Of a stretch of DNA of 36,659 bases, positions 8,325-15,612 are shown one piece after another. Position numbers and translations under genes: made by a program. This stretch comes from an uncultured Anaerolineae bacterium. Lineage in GTDB: Bacteria > Chloroflexota > Anaerolineae > Anaerolineales > Villigracilaceae. The stretch lies in assembly GCA_903822545.1 (NCBI GenBank), contig CAIJPN010000060.1, positions 1 to 36,659 on the forward strand, written 5' to 3'. The notes below the pieces were generated by a model that was given only the letters and a program-made list of their open reading frames with translations, had not been told where the DNA came from and did no database searches. Position 1 is the first letter of the stretch; each line of letters starts with the position of its first letter.

Positions 8325-8681
8325 TTATCCGTACATGCCCCAATCCAGCGCGGAGGGATCTTCCATCATCGAGAAGTCCCAGACATCCATGCCCATTTCT
8401 ACTGTGACGGGCATTTTAAGGCCTTCCTGGGCTTTCTGGCGGGTCATATCCACCATGGCTGGGCCGTAGGGGCAGAACGGGGTGGTGAGGATCATTTTCA
8501 GCCGGGCGACGTTGCCGGTTTTGCCTTCAATGCTGATGTCGCGCACCAGTCCAAGCTGGATGATGTTCATGCCGATTTCGGGGTCAACCACCTCGGCGAG
8601 TTTTGCTCGCACCGGTTCGACAAGTTGGGGGTGGGTATCGTGCAAAGTCCATTGGATGATGTTCAGGTTTTCGTCGCTCAT
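8325..8681 (-). CDS. MIP18/SufT-like iron-sulfur assembly protein (DUF59)
   Basis: The 118-residue protein is a MIP18-family (DUF59) protein. Relatives such as SufT, PaaD and eukaryotic CIA2 take part in maturation of Fe-S proteins in the cytoplasm. VVDPEIGMNIIQLGLVRDI at about 30-48 is the family signature, and TTPFCPYGPAM at about 76-86 carries the conserved Cys. The start ATG 8681 is preceded by AGAGGAAAC. The upstream regulator gene ends only 18 bases away, and its own cysteines suggest that it senses an Fe-S cluster, so the pair makes functional sense. The assignment to the family is firm; the exact client protein is unknown. Confidence 0.87.
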   Translation of the reverse strand: MSDENLNIIQWTLHDTHPQLVEPVRAKLAEVVDPEIGMNIIQLGLVRDISIEGKTGNVARLKMILTTPFCPYGPAMVDMTRQKAQEGLKMPVTVEMGMDVWDFSMMEDPSALDWGMYG

Positions 8682-8699
8682 GTTTCCTCTTCAGGTTTT

Positions 8700-9326
8700 T
8701 TAGTTTATTACGCTGACGGGGTTGTTTACTACATAAGTGCAATGCGCTGCGCCACTCAGGATGCACTGGATCTTGCTGGCGGGCACAGCCAGCATTTTGG
8801 AGATCAGGGTCTCATCGACGGTGCAGACTTCGGGGTGGTTTTGTCCCACTTGCAGATAGGGGCAGGTGATTTCATGGATTTCGTAGCCGCTGGCGGTTTT
8901 TTCCCATTCCACCACGAAGCCTTCTTCGGCCAGCAGGTTTTGCATGGCATCCAGGCGTTCTTCAACCGTCAAGCCTTTGAGTTGTTCTTCGTGCTGCGAG
9001 GCCAGGTCGGTGGCAACCTGTTTGAACATGGCGCTGACTACCGGCTGGGGCAACTGCTCTTTCATCTGGGTCAACAGGCGGGTGGTCAGCCGTAAGTAGC
9101 GGGTGGGGAATTTTTCCATGCCGTTTTCGGTCAGGAAGTAGACCAGGCGCGGGCGTCCCACGCCGTGGCGTTCTTCTTCCGCTTCCACCAGGGCTTCCAT
9201 CTGTAAGTTGGTCAGGTGGTGGCGCACAGAGATGGCGTTGATGCCTACCGCCAGTGCCAGTTCGTTGATGGTGGAGCGAGGTCGTCGTAAAAGGGTCTGT
9301 AAAATTTTTTCGCGAGTGCTTTTCAT
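8700..9326 (-). CDS. SufR-like Fe-S sensing winged-helix transcriptional regulator
   Basis: The 208-residue protein has an N-terminal winged-helix DNA-binding domain in about residues 3-70 (STREKILQTLLRRPRSTINE, then GINAISVRHHLTNLQMEALV and GRPRLVYFLTENG). The C-terminal domain carries CPY at Cys155, PEVC at Cys168, Cys188 and Cys196, spaced as in SufR-type regulators that bind a [4Fe-4S] cluster. Such proteins repress Fe-S assembly genes when the cluster is present. ATG 9326 was chosen because a strong promoter lies at 9374-9402 and would begin the transcript inside the longer frame that starts at a TTG (9383). It leads a minus-strand run with the MIP18-like gene. Cluster binding is inferred from the cysteines. 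Confidence 0.85.
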   Translation of the reverse strand: MKSTREKILQTLLRRPRSTINELALAVGINAISVRHHLTNLQMEALVEAEEERHGVGRPRLVYFLTENGMEKFPTRYLRLTTRLLTQMKEQLPQPVVSAMFKQVATDLASQHEEQLKGLTVEERLDAMQNLLAEEGFVVEWEKTASGYEIHEITCPYLQVGQNHPEVCTVDETLISKMLAVPASKIQCILSGAAHCTYVVNNPVSVIN

Positions 9327-9373
9327 GTCAATCTGCCAGTGATAATCAAGTAGGGTATATCTATTAAATCTGG

Positions 9374-9402
9374 AGTATATCAATCCTCTTTTGAATTGTC
9401 AA
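9374..9402 (-). promoter_or_regulatory. Sigma-70 promoter of the SufR-like gene
   Basis: On the minus strand TTGACA (9402-9397), a 17-base spacer and TATACT (9379-9374) form a near-consensus promoter. The start site would be near 9366, giving a 40-base leader before ATG 9326. Confidence 0.75.
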
Positions 9403-9424
9403 TAATATAGATAATTATCATAAA
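9396..9424 (+). promoter_or_regulatory. Possible plus-strand promoter for the cpaF unit
   Basis: TTGTCA (9396-9401), 17 bases, then CATAAA (9419-9424) forms a moderate sigma-70-like pair reading towards cpaF. Its -35 box overlaps the -35 box of the divergent regulator promoter almost completely. The perfect palindrome GATAATTATC (9410-9419) lies in its spacer and could be an operator. Confidence 0.4.
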
Positions 9425-9480
9425 TATTCAGTGGTAAATCGGTACTATCGCATTCGTTAATATGCCTATCGGAGGTTATA

Positions 9481-9510
9481 ATGACTTTACAAAATCGAAA
9501 GGATTTTTAG
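9481..9510 (+). CDS. Nine-codon leader peptide candidate upstream of cpaF
   Basis: A tiny frame encodes MTLQNRKDF and stops at TAG 9508-9510. GGAGG at 9470-9474 lies an ideal distance before its ATG. The stop codon overlaps the AGGAGG (9509-9514) used by cpaF, which suggests translational coupling. No conserved product is recognised; chance occurrence is possible. Confidence 0.35.
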   Translation: MTLQNRKDF

Positions 9511-9518
9511 GAGGAATT

Positions 9519-10805
9519 ATGTCAGCAAAAAAGACACCAGTAGTAGACCTGGATGGTTCCCTGGATTTTACAAAGTGGAATGAAATTTTGAAGTTGGTAT
9601 TTGATAAAGTTGACCACGAACCGCCAGTGGGCGAGCGCTATGAACACTTGCTGCGTCAGGTTATTCGCAGCGCGTGTGAAGAAGTGATGGGAAATCTGCT
9701 TAAATCCAGGCGTGTGGAGATTGAAGAGAAGGTTTTTGCCTATGTTGCCGATTATGGCCCGATTCAGGTGTTCCTGGATGACCCGGATGTGAGTGAGATC
9801 ATGGTGAATGGGCCACACCAGGTTTATATTGAACGTCTGGGCGATTTGATTGAGACCGATGTGATGTATGACAACGCGCGGCATGTGCGTTTCGCAATCA
9901 ATCACATCATTAACCCTACCGGGCGGTTTGTCAATATTGCCCATCCAACCGTTGATTCACGTTTGCCGGATGGGTCGCGTGTTAACATTGTCATTCCGCC
10001 AGTTTCGCAGCAGGGGCCCTGTATCACTATTCGCAAGTTTTTGAAAGATAAGCTGACGCTTGATCAACTGATCAACCTGGGTTCGCTTTCTGAGCAAATG
10101 GCCCAGTTCTTGACCCTGTGCGTGAAAGGTCACCTGAATATTATTGTGGCAGGCAATACCAGTTCGGGGAAAACTACCTTGCTGAACATCCTGGCCGGGC
10201 ATATCCACGAGCGTGAGCGTATTATCACCATCGAAGATTCGGCTGAATTGGCGCTGCAACAGTCGCACAAACTATCGCTGGAGGCCCAGCCGCCAGATCA
10301 CCATGGACAGGGTGGAATTTCGGTTCGAGAACTGGTCAGGAATGCCCTGCGTATGCGTCCCGATCGTATTATTATCGGTGAAGTGCGCGGTGGTGAGACC
10401 ATTGATATGCTCCAGGCGATGAATACTGGTCACGATGGTTCGATGGCCACGATTCACTCCAATTCTGCCCGTGATACGGTCTCGCGCCTGGAAACCACTG
10501 CGCTGATGGCCGGGATCGACATGCCGATTATGGCCATTCGCCGCCAGATTGCCTCGGCCCTGGAGTTGGTTGTCCACTTGAGCCGTTTGCCCGATGGCAG
10601 CCGCAAAATCACCCAAATCACCGAAGTAGTCGGTATGGAAGGTGATATCATCACCCTGACCGATCTGTACCTGTTTGAACAGATGGGGGTTGACCCGGGT
10701 GGCAAAATCAAGGGACGTTTCCGCCCCACTGGCCTGCGCCCGCAATTTTCGGCAACGCTCGAATCGCATGGCTGCCGCATCGACCCGGCTTTGTTGCGCA
10801 TGTAA
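9519..10805 (+). CDS. CpaF/TadA-type secretion ATPase
   Basis: The 428-residue protein is a CpaF/TadA (GspE/VirB11 superfamily) ATPase, a hexameric cytoplasmic motor that drives Tad pilus assembly or related secretion. After an N-terminal region of about 70 residues come FVNIAHPTVDSRLPDGSRVN, the Walker A GNTSSGKT at 212-219, an acidic ITIEDSAEL box, and RMRPDRIIIGEVRGGE with the GHDGSMATIHSNS His box. ATG 9519 is preceded by AGGAGG. A start at 9462 is in frame but poorer. No other pilus genes (tadB, tadC, cpaE, pilin) lie in the window; its neighbours are unrelated. It could therefore be a solitary motor working with a cluster elsewhere. The gene ends at a very strong palindromic terminator. 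Confidence 0.9.
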   Translation: MSAKKTPVVDLDGSLDFTKWNEILKLVFDKVDHEPPVGERYEHLLRQVIRSACEEVMGNLLKSRRVEIEEKVFAYVADYGPIQVFLDDPDVSEIMVNGPHQVYIERLGDLIETDVMYDNARHVRFAINHIINPTGRFVNIAHPTVDSRLPDGSRVNIVIPPVSQQGPCITIRKFLKDKLTLDQLINLGSLSEQMAQFLTLCVKGHLNIIVAGNTSSGKTTLLNILAGHIHERERIITIEDSAELALQQSHKLSLEAQPPDHHGQGGISVRELVRNALRMRPDRIIIGEVRGGETIDMLQAMNTGHDGSMATIHSNSARDTVSRLETTALMAGIDMPIMAIRRQIASALELVVHLSRLPDGSRKITQITEVVGMEGDIITLTDLYLFEQMGVDPGGKIKGRFRPTGLRPQFSATLESHGCRIDPALLRM

Positions 10806-10809
10806 GGTA

Positions 10810-10873
10810 CCAGCTGCAAAATCAAAAACCGGAGGCATATTCCCATGTCTCCGGTTTTTGATTTTGCAGCTGG
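10810..10873. terminator. Bidirectional terminator with a 25-bp perfect stem
   Basis: Arms at 10810-10834 and 10849-10873 are perfectly complementary over 25 bases around a 14-base loop. The loop-proximal ACCGGAG/CTCCGGT stem is followed by TTTTTGATTTT on each strand. It separates the convergent cpaF (plus) and lipoprotein (minus) genes. Confidence 0.88.
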
Positions 10874-10883
10874 CAGGAAAAAC

Positions 10884-11810
10884 TCAAGGCGTGGGTGTCG
10901 CGGTTGGAGGCTCAGGGGTATTGGTTGGCGGTTCCGGTGTATTCGTAGGTGGTTCGGGCGTGTTGGTTGGCGGAACGGTGGTTGGGGTGAAGGTATTGGT
11001 TGCCGGGACGCTAGTATTGCTGGGGGTATTGCTTGGGCCGCTGGTGGCGGTTTTTGTGGGCGTTTCTGTTACTGTGGCAGTCTTGGTGGGCGTGTAAGTT
11101 GCCCCAGGAATGACGATTTGAACAACGAAGGTCACGCCGAAAAGGTGGCCATCGTTGGTTTGCATGCGCCAGTAGCCGGTGTGTGTCCCGGGGGCGGTTG
11201 GGGCCACAAAATTGATGAAGATATCGGTCACCTCGCCTGGCGCAACCGTGCGGCGGATCTTAAAAGTGTCGCTGTTCATCACATCGCCACCCACAAAAGT
11301 AAATTTGAAATCTGCCAGCCAGTCGCAGGTGCCATTGTTGGTGATGCGCCAGGTCTTGCGGAATTTATTCCCCGGATTGAGCGCTGAACCATTGGCCGGG
11401 CCGAGGTCACTTACCAGCTGGGCGTTGTTACAGCCCCAGGCAATCTGTGTGGCGGTGGGCGTGGCTGTGACGGTGGCCGGGGTGCCTGATACGGTAATGA
11501 CCGGCACCGGGGTGTAATAGATAATGATCCCGGTGGTGGGTGTGGGTGGAATCATGATCCCTGCCGTGGCGGCCAGGGTGGGCAAAGCCTGGGTTGCCGA
11601 TGGTTCTGCGGTGAAGGTGGCTGTAGGCTGGGCCTGGGCGGTTGCGGTCATTTGGGCTACCAGGGTTTGGGCGGCGGCAGTGTAAATGGCATCAACGCTG
11701 ATCTGGGTGGGGGTTGGGGTGGTTGGAGCATTCCCCGCACAAGCTGAAAGCAGCAGCAGGGCGAGAGATCCAATCAACGGGTTAATCCAAAAACTTTTTT
11801 TAGAAAACAT
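10884..11810 (-). CDS. Lipoprotein with NBR1-type Ig-like domain
   Basis: The 308-residue protein starts with a signal peptide ending in LLLLSAC, giving a lipidated Cys24, so it should sit on the outer face of the membrane. A Thr/Ala/Pro-rich linker with three TAT-like stretches follows. The central domain, about residues 125-235, has FRKTWRITNNGTCDW and GTHTGYWRMQTNDGHLFG, typical of the Ig-like domain first seen in human NBR1 and common in Chloroflexota surface proteins. The C-terminal tail is a Thr/Pro-rich array ending in repeated PPTNTPE units, probably a cell-wall-spanning or glycosylated stalk. ATG 11810 has CAGGAGGAACC before it. The function is unknown; a structural or binding role at the surface is likely. 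Confidence 0.85.
   Translation of the reverse strand: MFSKKSFWINPLIGSLALLLLSACAGNAPTTPTPTQISVDAIYTAAAQTLVAQMTATAQAQPTATFTAEPSATQALPTLAATAGIMIPPTPTTGIIIYYTPVPVITVSGTPATVTATPTATQIAWGCNNAQLVSDLGPANGSALNPGNKFRKTWRITNNGTCDWLADFKFTFVGGDVMNSDTFKIRRTVAPGEVTDIFINFVAPTAPGTHTGYWRMQTNDGHLFGVTFVVQIVIPGATYTPTKTATVTETPTKTATSGPSNTPSNTSVPATNTFTPTTVPPTNTPEPPTNTPEPPTNTPEPPTATPTP
10888..10971. repeat. 21-bp in-frame tandem repeat, about four units
   Basis: Units at 10888-10908, 10909-10929, 10930-10950 and 10951-10971 have the same length and similar sequence. They encode the seven-residue Pro/Thr/Glu repeats (PTNTPEP-like) at the C terminus of the lipoprotein. Copy number may vary between strains. Confidence 0.75.
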
Positions 11811-11835
11811 GGTTCCTCCTGGAATATGAAACACC

Positions 11836-11841
11836 ATTATA
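11836..11841 (-). promoter_or_regulatory. -10 box of the lipoprotein gene
   Basis: A consensus TATAAT reads on the minus strand 25 bases before ATG 11810, leaving a short leader that contains the AGGAGG site. No good -35 box is visible at 16-18 bases. Confidence 0.45.
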
Positions 11842-11899
11842 AAACGAGCCGGGGCTGGGTTTTGTTCCAGCCAATGAAAGTTTGTTACCAGGTTGCTAC

Positions 11900-11928
11900 T
11901 TCACGCCCGCATCAATCCCCTGTAGAAT
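11900..11928 (+). promoter_or_regulatory. Promoter of the cyclase gene, possibly leaderless
   Basis: TTCACG (11900-11905), 17 bases, then TAGAAT (11923-11928) form a sigma-70-like pair. Only six bases separate the -10 box from ATG 11935, so transcription would start at or next to the start codon. This agrees with the lack of a Shine-Dalgarno site. Confidence 0.5.
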
Positions 11929-11934
11929 TACAGC

Positions 11935-14900
11935 ATGCAAAATTCCCAATCCAGTGTGACCGCCGCGTTTAGCCTGGAGCAGGCCATCCAGGCCCTCGAG
12001 TCCCAGCGTTCGGTTTTGGGGGATGATGTGGTGAATGCTGCGCTGGGGCCTTTGCGCGCCCGACTTGCCAGTTTGCACCCTGGCAGTGCCGCTCCCGCCC
12101 CGGCAGTGGATGGCCCTGGAACTCGTCAACGCCGCATCCTGACCATTTTGTGCGCCGACCTTTCCGGTTTTTCAGCCATGTCTGAAATGATGGACGCCGA
12201 AGATGTGCGTGACACGATGAATGATTTGTGGCTGCGGCTAGATAATGCCATCACTGCCCAGGGCGGGCATATCGACAAACACCTGGGCGATGGTGTTATT
12301 GCACTGTGGGGCGCTGACGAGAGCCGTGAAGATGATGTCGAACGCGCCATCCGGGCTGCGCTGGCCATGCAGGCCGAGGTGAATTCGTTCCACCCGGCCA
12401 TTCATGGCATGGTTGCGCTGAAGATGCGCATTGGCATCAATACCGGCCCGGCATTATACGGCCAAATCGGCTCGCGTGGCGAACTGACCGCTACCGGTGA
12501 AGCGGTGGACCTGGCCTCGCGTTTGGAAGGCAGCAGCCTGCCGGGGCGCATCCAGATCTCACATGATAGCTACCGTCATGTGCGCGGCGTTTTCGATGTG
12601 GAAGCCTTCCGCGAGCTGGAAATTCGCGCCAAGGCCGAACCCATGCGCACATATCTGGTTAAAACTGCCAAACCACGTGCTTTCCGCATCACCACGCGTG
12701 GCATCGAGGGTGTTGAAACCCGCATGATTGGGCGCCAGGCCGAGCTCCAGCGGTTGAAAGAAACCTTCGAGTGTTCTTTCCACCAGAAAAAACTCCAGGT
12801 GGTATCGATCTTGGGGGAAGCAGGTATTGGCAAAAGCCGCCTGATCTATGAACTGAACACCTGGGCTGAACTGCAAGCCATCCCTTGGTGGTGGTTCAAG
12901 GGACGTGGCAGCCTTTCGGCCATGAATTCGCCTTATGCCTTATTACGTGATATTTTTGCTTTCCGCTTTGAGATCAGCGAGAATGAACCGCTGGCAGTGG
13001 CGCATGCCAAACTCGAAGCCGGGTTCCGCCAGATTATGGCTGATGATGAACAGGCGCTCGAAAAAGCCCAGGCGGTTGGACACCTGATCGGCTTGAATTT
13101 CTCCGAGAGTCCACACCTGCGCGGGTTGCTGCAAGACCCGCACCAGTTCCGGCGGCAGGCGCTATTTTACCTGACCCAGTTTTTCCAATCCGCCAGCCGC
13201 GAATCCCCGGTGATGATGATGCTTGACGATCTACAATGGGCGGATACGGGATCGCTCGATGCCCTGATTTTTCTTGTTAACAACCTGGGGGCTGACACAC
13301 CTTTCATGCTTGTGACCGGCGCGCGCCCGGTTTTTATTGACCGTTACCCCAGATGGATGCAAGAGCTGCAAGCGCATACCACCATCCAGCTCTCTGCCCT
13401 TTCGCGCGAGGACAGCCGCCGGTTGGTGGAGGAAATCTTGCGCAAAGTCCAGGAACTTCCAGGAGCAATCCGCGAGTTGGTGGTGGGCGGCGCCGAAGGC
13501 AACCCCTTCTATGCCGAAGAACTTATCAAAATGCTCATCGATGCGCGGGTTATTGAACCCGGTGTCGAAACCTGGAAGGTGGATACTTCCCGCCTGGCCA
13601 CAGTGGATATTCCCACCACGCTTACCGAAGTTTTACAGGCCCGTCTCGACAGCCTGGCCCCGCTGGAGCGTTTCACCCTCCAGCACGCTTCGGTGATTGG
13701 GCGTGTTTTTTGGGATGATGCTGTGCTGGCCTTGAGCGGCCGCGCCTCGCCCGAAGAGATTCACCAGGCCCTGGCTGCCCTGTGCCGAAAAGAACTGATC
13801 TACGAGAAAAAACCGTCTTCGTTCACCGGAATTCATGAATACACCTTCAAACATTCCATGCTGTACGAAGTGACCTACGATACGCTGCTAAAACGCCAGC
13901 GCAGCCAGTACCACATTCAGGTGGCTGAGTGGCTGGAGCATACCAGCGGTGAGCGCCGAAATGAATATCTGGCACAGGTGGCCGGACATTACGAACAGGC
14001 CGGTGAAACCTTGCGGGCGGTGGATTTACTCCAACAGGCCGGGCTGTACGCGATAAGCTTGAGCGCGCTGGAGGAGGCCAAAACCTTCCTGGCGCGTGCC
14101 ATCCAGCTTTTAGAAGCCATGCCCGCCCATGATCGCCAAAAACTGACCGAACTCCACCTGCAACTTTCTGAAGCCTGTTTCCAGCAGGGTGATTATCCCT
14201 CGGCGCAGGCTTCCGCAGAAGCTGCCTGGTCAATTGCCCAGGAAATCCAGTCAGATGCGCTTTCGGCGGCAGCACAGGTGCAGATCGGTTTTATCATCAT
14301 GACGCTCGGTAATTATGGCGACGCCCGCTCATACTACATCGGCGCCCTATACCTGTTGGAGAGTTTGACCGGTGACTACCGCTCAACCCAGGCCCGTATG
14401 TTGAACGGCCTCGCCACGGTGGAGTGGCGGCTGGGAAATCTCTCTGAAGCTGAAAGCTATGCTCGTGAAAGCTACCAGATTGCCAGCGAAACCCATGACT
14501 TGCGCGCCGAACTGCTGGCATTAAACCGCCTGGGCTCGGTTGTCGGTGACCTGGGCCGGGTGGATGAAGAAGAACAGTGTTACCGCAAAATTTTAGAAAT
14601 TGCCCGTGCTGCCGGGATGCGCGAACGCGTAGCCGCGGCACTCAACAACCTGGGCGCAGTCAGCGGCGAGCGTAAAAACTGGCAGGGCGCCTGGGATTAT
14701 TACATGCAGGCGCTCTCCATCTCAAAAGAAACCGGCGTGCGCCACTCCCTGGCATTAAATTACATCAACCTGGGTTATGCCGGTTCATACCTGCAACGAA
14801 ATTTCGATGACATCCGCAATTACTTGCGCGAAGGCATTCGCATTTCGCGCCAGCTTGGCACCGCGCCGATCACGGTTTCGGCAGTCTCATACTACGGTTT

Positions 14901-15105
14901 GATGCTGCTGGCCCAGGGAGATAACGGGCGGGCGCTATCCCTGTTTGGCGCCTGCCGCAAAAATCCGGCCTTCAACTCAGAGAATGAGCGCGAAATCGGC
15001 GCCTTTTTGGCCGATTGGGCCGTTACCCCTGGGCTGGCCCAGGCTGGCATGGCGCGCGGCGAATTACTCGATTGGGAAACGCTGCTGGATGAATTGGTAG
15101 CCTGA
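11935..15105 (+). CDS. Class III nucleotide cyclase / AAA ATPase / TPR protein
   Basis: This 1056-residue soluble protein joins three parts. Residues 65-245 are a class III adenylate/guanylate cyclase-like domain, with metal-binding Asp75 (CADLSGFS) and Asp119 (LGDGVIALWG). Residues 265-660 are a STAND-like ATPase, with Walker A GEAGIGKS at 294-301 and a Walker B VMMMLDDLQWAD. The rest, to about 1040, is a helical array of TPR-like repeats (SYARESYQIA, LNNLGAVSGERKNWQGAWDYYMQAL). Such proteins are thought to link ligand or protein sensing by the TPR array to cyclase output. The usual VN..SR motif reads VDLASR, so the transition-state Asn is Asp192. This could change activity or abolish it. 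The downstream pncC gene follows after 19 bases. Confidence 0.9.
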   Translation: MQNSQSSVTAAFSLEQAIQALESQRSVLGDDVVNAALGPLRARLASLHPGSAAPAPAVDGPGTRQRRILTILCADLSGFSAMSEMMDAEDVRDTMNDLWLRLDNAITAQGGHIDKHLGDGVIALWGADESREDDVERAIRAALAMQAEVNSFHPAIHGMVALKMRIGINTGPALYGQIGSRGELTATGEAVDLASRLEGSSLPGRIQISHDSYRHVRGVFDVEAFRELEIRAKAEPMRTYLVKTAKPRAFRITTRGIEGVETRMIGRQAELQRLKETFECSFHQKKLQVVSILGEAGIGKSRLIYELNTWAELQAIPWWWFKGRGSLSAMNSPYALLRDIFAFRFEISENEPLAVAHAKLEAGFRQIMADDEQALEKAQAVGHLIGLNFSESPHLRGLLQDPHQFRRQALFYLTQFFQSASRESPVMMMLDDLQWADTGSLDALIFLVNNLGADTPFMLVTGARPVFIDRYPRWMQELQAHTTIQLSALSREDSRRLVEEILRKVQELPGAIRELVVGGAEGNPFYAEELIKMLIDARVIEPGVETWKVDTSRLATVDIPTTLTEVLQARLDSLAPLERFTLQHASVIGRVFWDDAVLALSGRASPEEIHQALAALCRKELIYEKKPSSFTGIHEYTFKHSMLYEVTYDTLLKRQRSQYHIQVAEWLEHTSGERRNEYLAQVAGHYEQAGETLRAVDLLQQAGLYAISLSALEEAKTFLARAIQLLEAMPAHDRQKLTELHLQLSEACFQQGDYPSAQASAEAAWSIAQEIQSDALSAAAQVQIGFIIMTLGNYGDARSYYIGALYLLESLTGDYRSTQARMLNGLATVEWRLGNLSEAESYARESYQIASETHDLRAELLALNRLGSVVGDLGRVDEEEQCYRKILEIARAAGMRERVAAALNNLGAVSGERKNWQGAWDYYMQALSISKETGVRHSLALNYINLGYAGSYLQRNFDDIRNYLREGIRISRQLGTAPITVSAVSYYGLMLLAQGDNGRALSLFGACRKNPAFNSENEREIGAFLADWAVTPGLAQAGMARGELLDWETLLDELVA

Positions 15106-15124
15106 AAACTTTCAAGGAGAATTT

Positions 15125-15610
15125 GTGACAGAAAACTTAGAAATACAGGTCGGAGCGGCGCTTCGGGCGCAAAACAAAAAACTGGCGACTGCGGAATCCT
15201 GCACCGGCGGGTTGGTGGCACACCGCATCACCAACATCCCTGGCTCCTCCGATTATTTCCCTGGCGGGGTGGTTGCCTATGCCTATGAAGCCAAAGTAGC
15301 GCTGCTGAACGTTTCGTGGGATACACTCCACACACACGGCGCTGTCAGCAGCGAAACAGTGCTCGAAATGGCGCGTGGCGCAAAAAAAGCCTTCGAGGCC
15401 GATATCGCCGTTAGCGTCAGCGGCATTGCCGGGCCGGGGGGTGGAATGCCCAACAAACCAGTCGGCACCACCTGGTTCGGGCTGGTAACCTCCACCGGGG
15501 AATGGAGCCGTCACTTTTGCTGGAATGGTGACCGCGAACAGAACAAAGCTTGTTCTGCCGATGCCGCCCTGCAATTTGTACTCGACTACCTGAATGGAGG
15601 CCTGGCCTGA
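15125..15610 (+). CDS. pncC: Nicotinamide-nucleotide amidase (CinA C-terminal family)
   Basis: The 161-residue protein is a stand-alone CinA C-terminal domain. Family members (PncC) deamidate nicotinamide mononucleotide to nicotinate mononucleotide in pyridine nucleotide recycling. AESCTGGLVAHRIT carries the probable catalytic Ser25, and VSVSGIAGPGGG at about 96-107 is the second conserved loop. The length matches single-domain PncC. The start is GTG 15125, supported by AAGGAGA at 15114-15120. It lies 19 bases after the cyclase gene and 2 bases before the nucleosidase-like gene, so the latter two are probably translated together. Both act on nucleotide or nucleoside salvage, which fits a shared transcript. 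Confidence 0.9.
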   Translation: MTENLEIQVGAALRAQNKKLATAESCTGGLVAHRITNIPGSSDYFPGGVVAYAYEAKVALLNVSWDTLHTHGAVSSETVLEMARGAKKAFEADIAVSVSGIAGPGGGMPNKPVGTTWFGLVTSTGEWSRHFCWNGDREQNKACSADAALQFVLDYLNGGLA

Positions 15611-15612
15611 GC

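Noticed and set aside
8238-9095. 285-codon plus-strand frame
   Set aside because: It lies antisense to the MIP18-like and SufR-like genes, which have clear family motifs on the other strand; its own product is His/Phe/Gly-rich without any known motif.
11935-15105. Cyclase-ATPase-TPR protein as a Pycsar or Avs-type defence gene
   Set aside because: No effector gene lies beside it; the neighbours are NAD and nucleoside salvage genes, and such fusions are common regulatory proteins.
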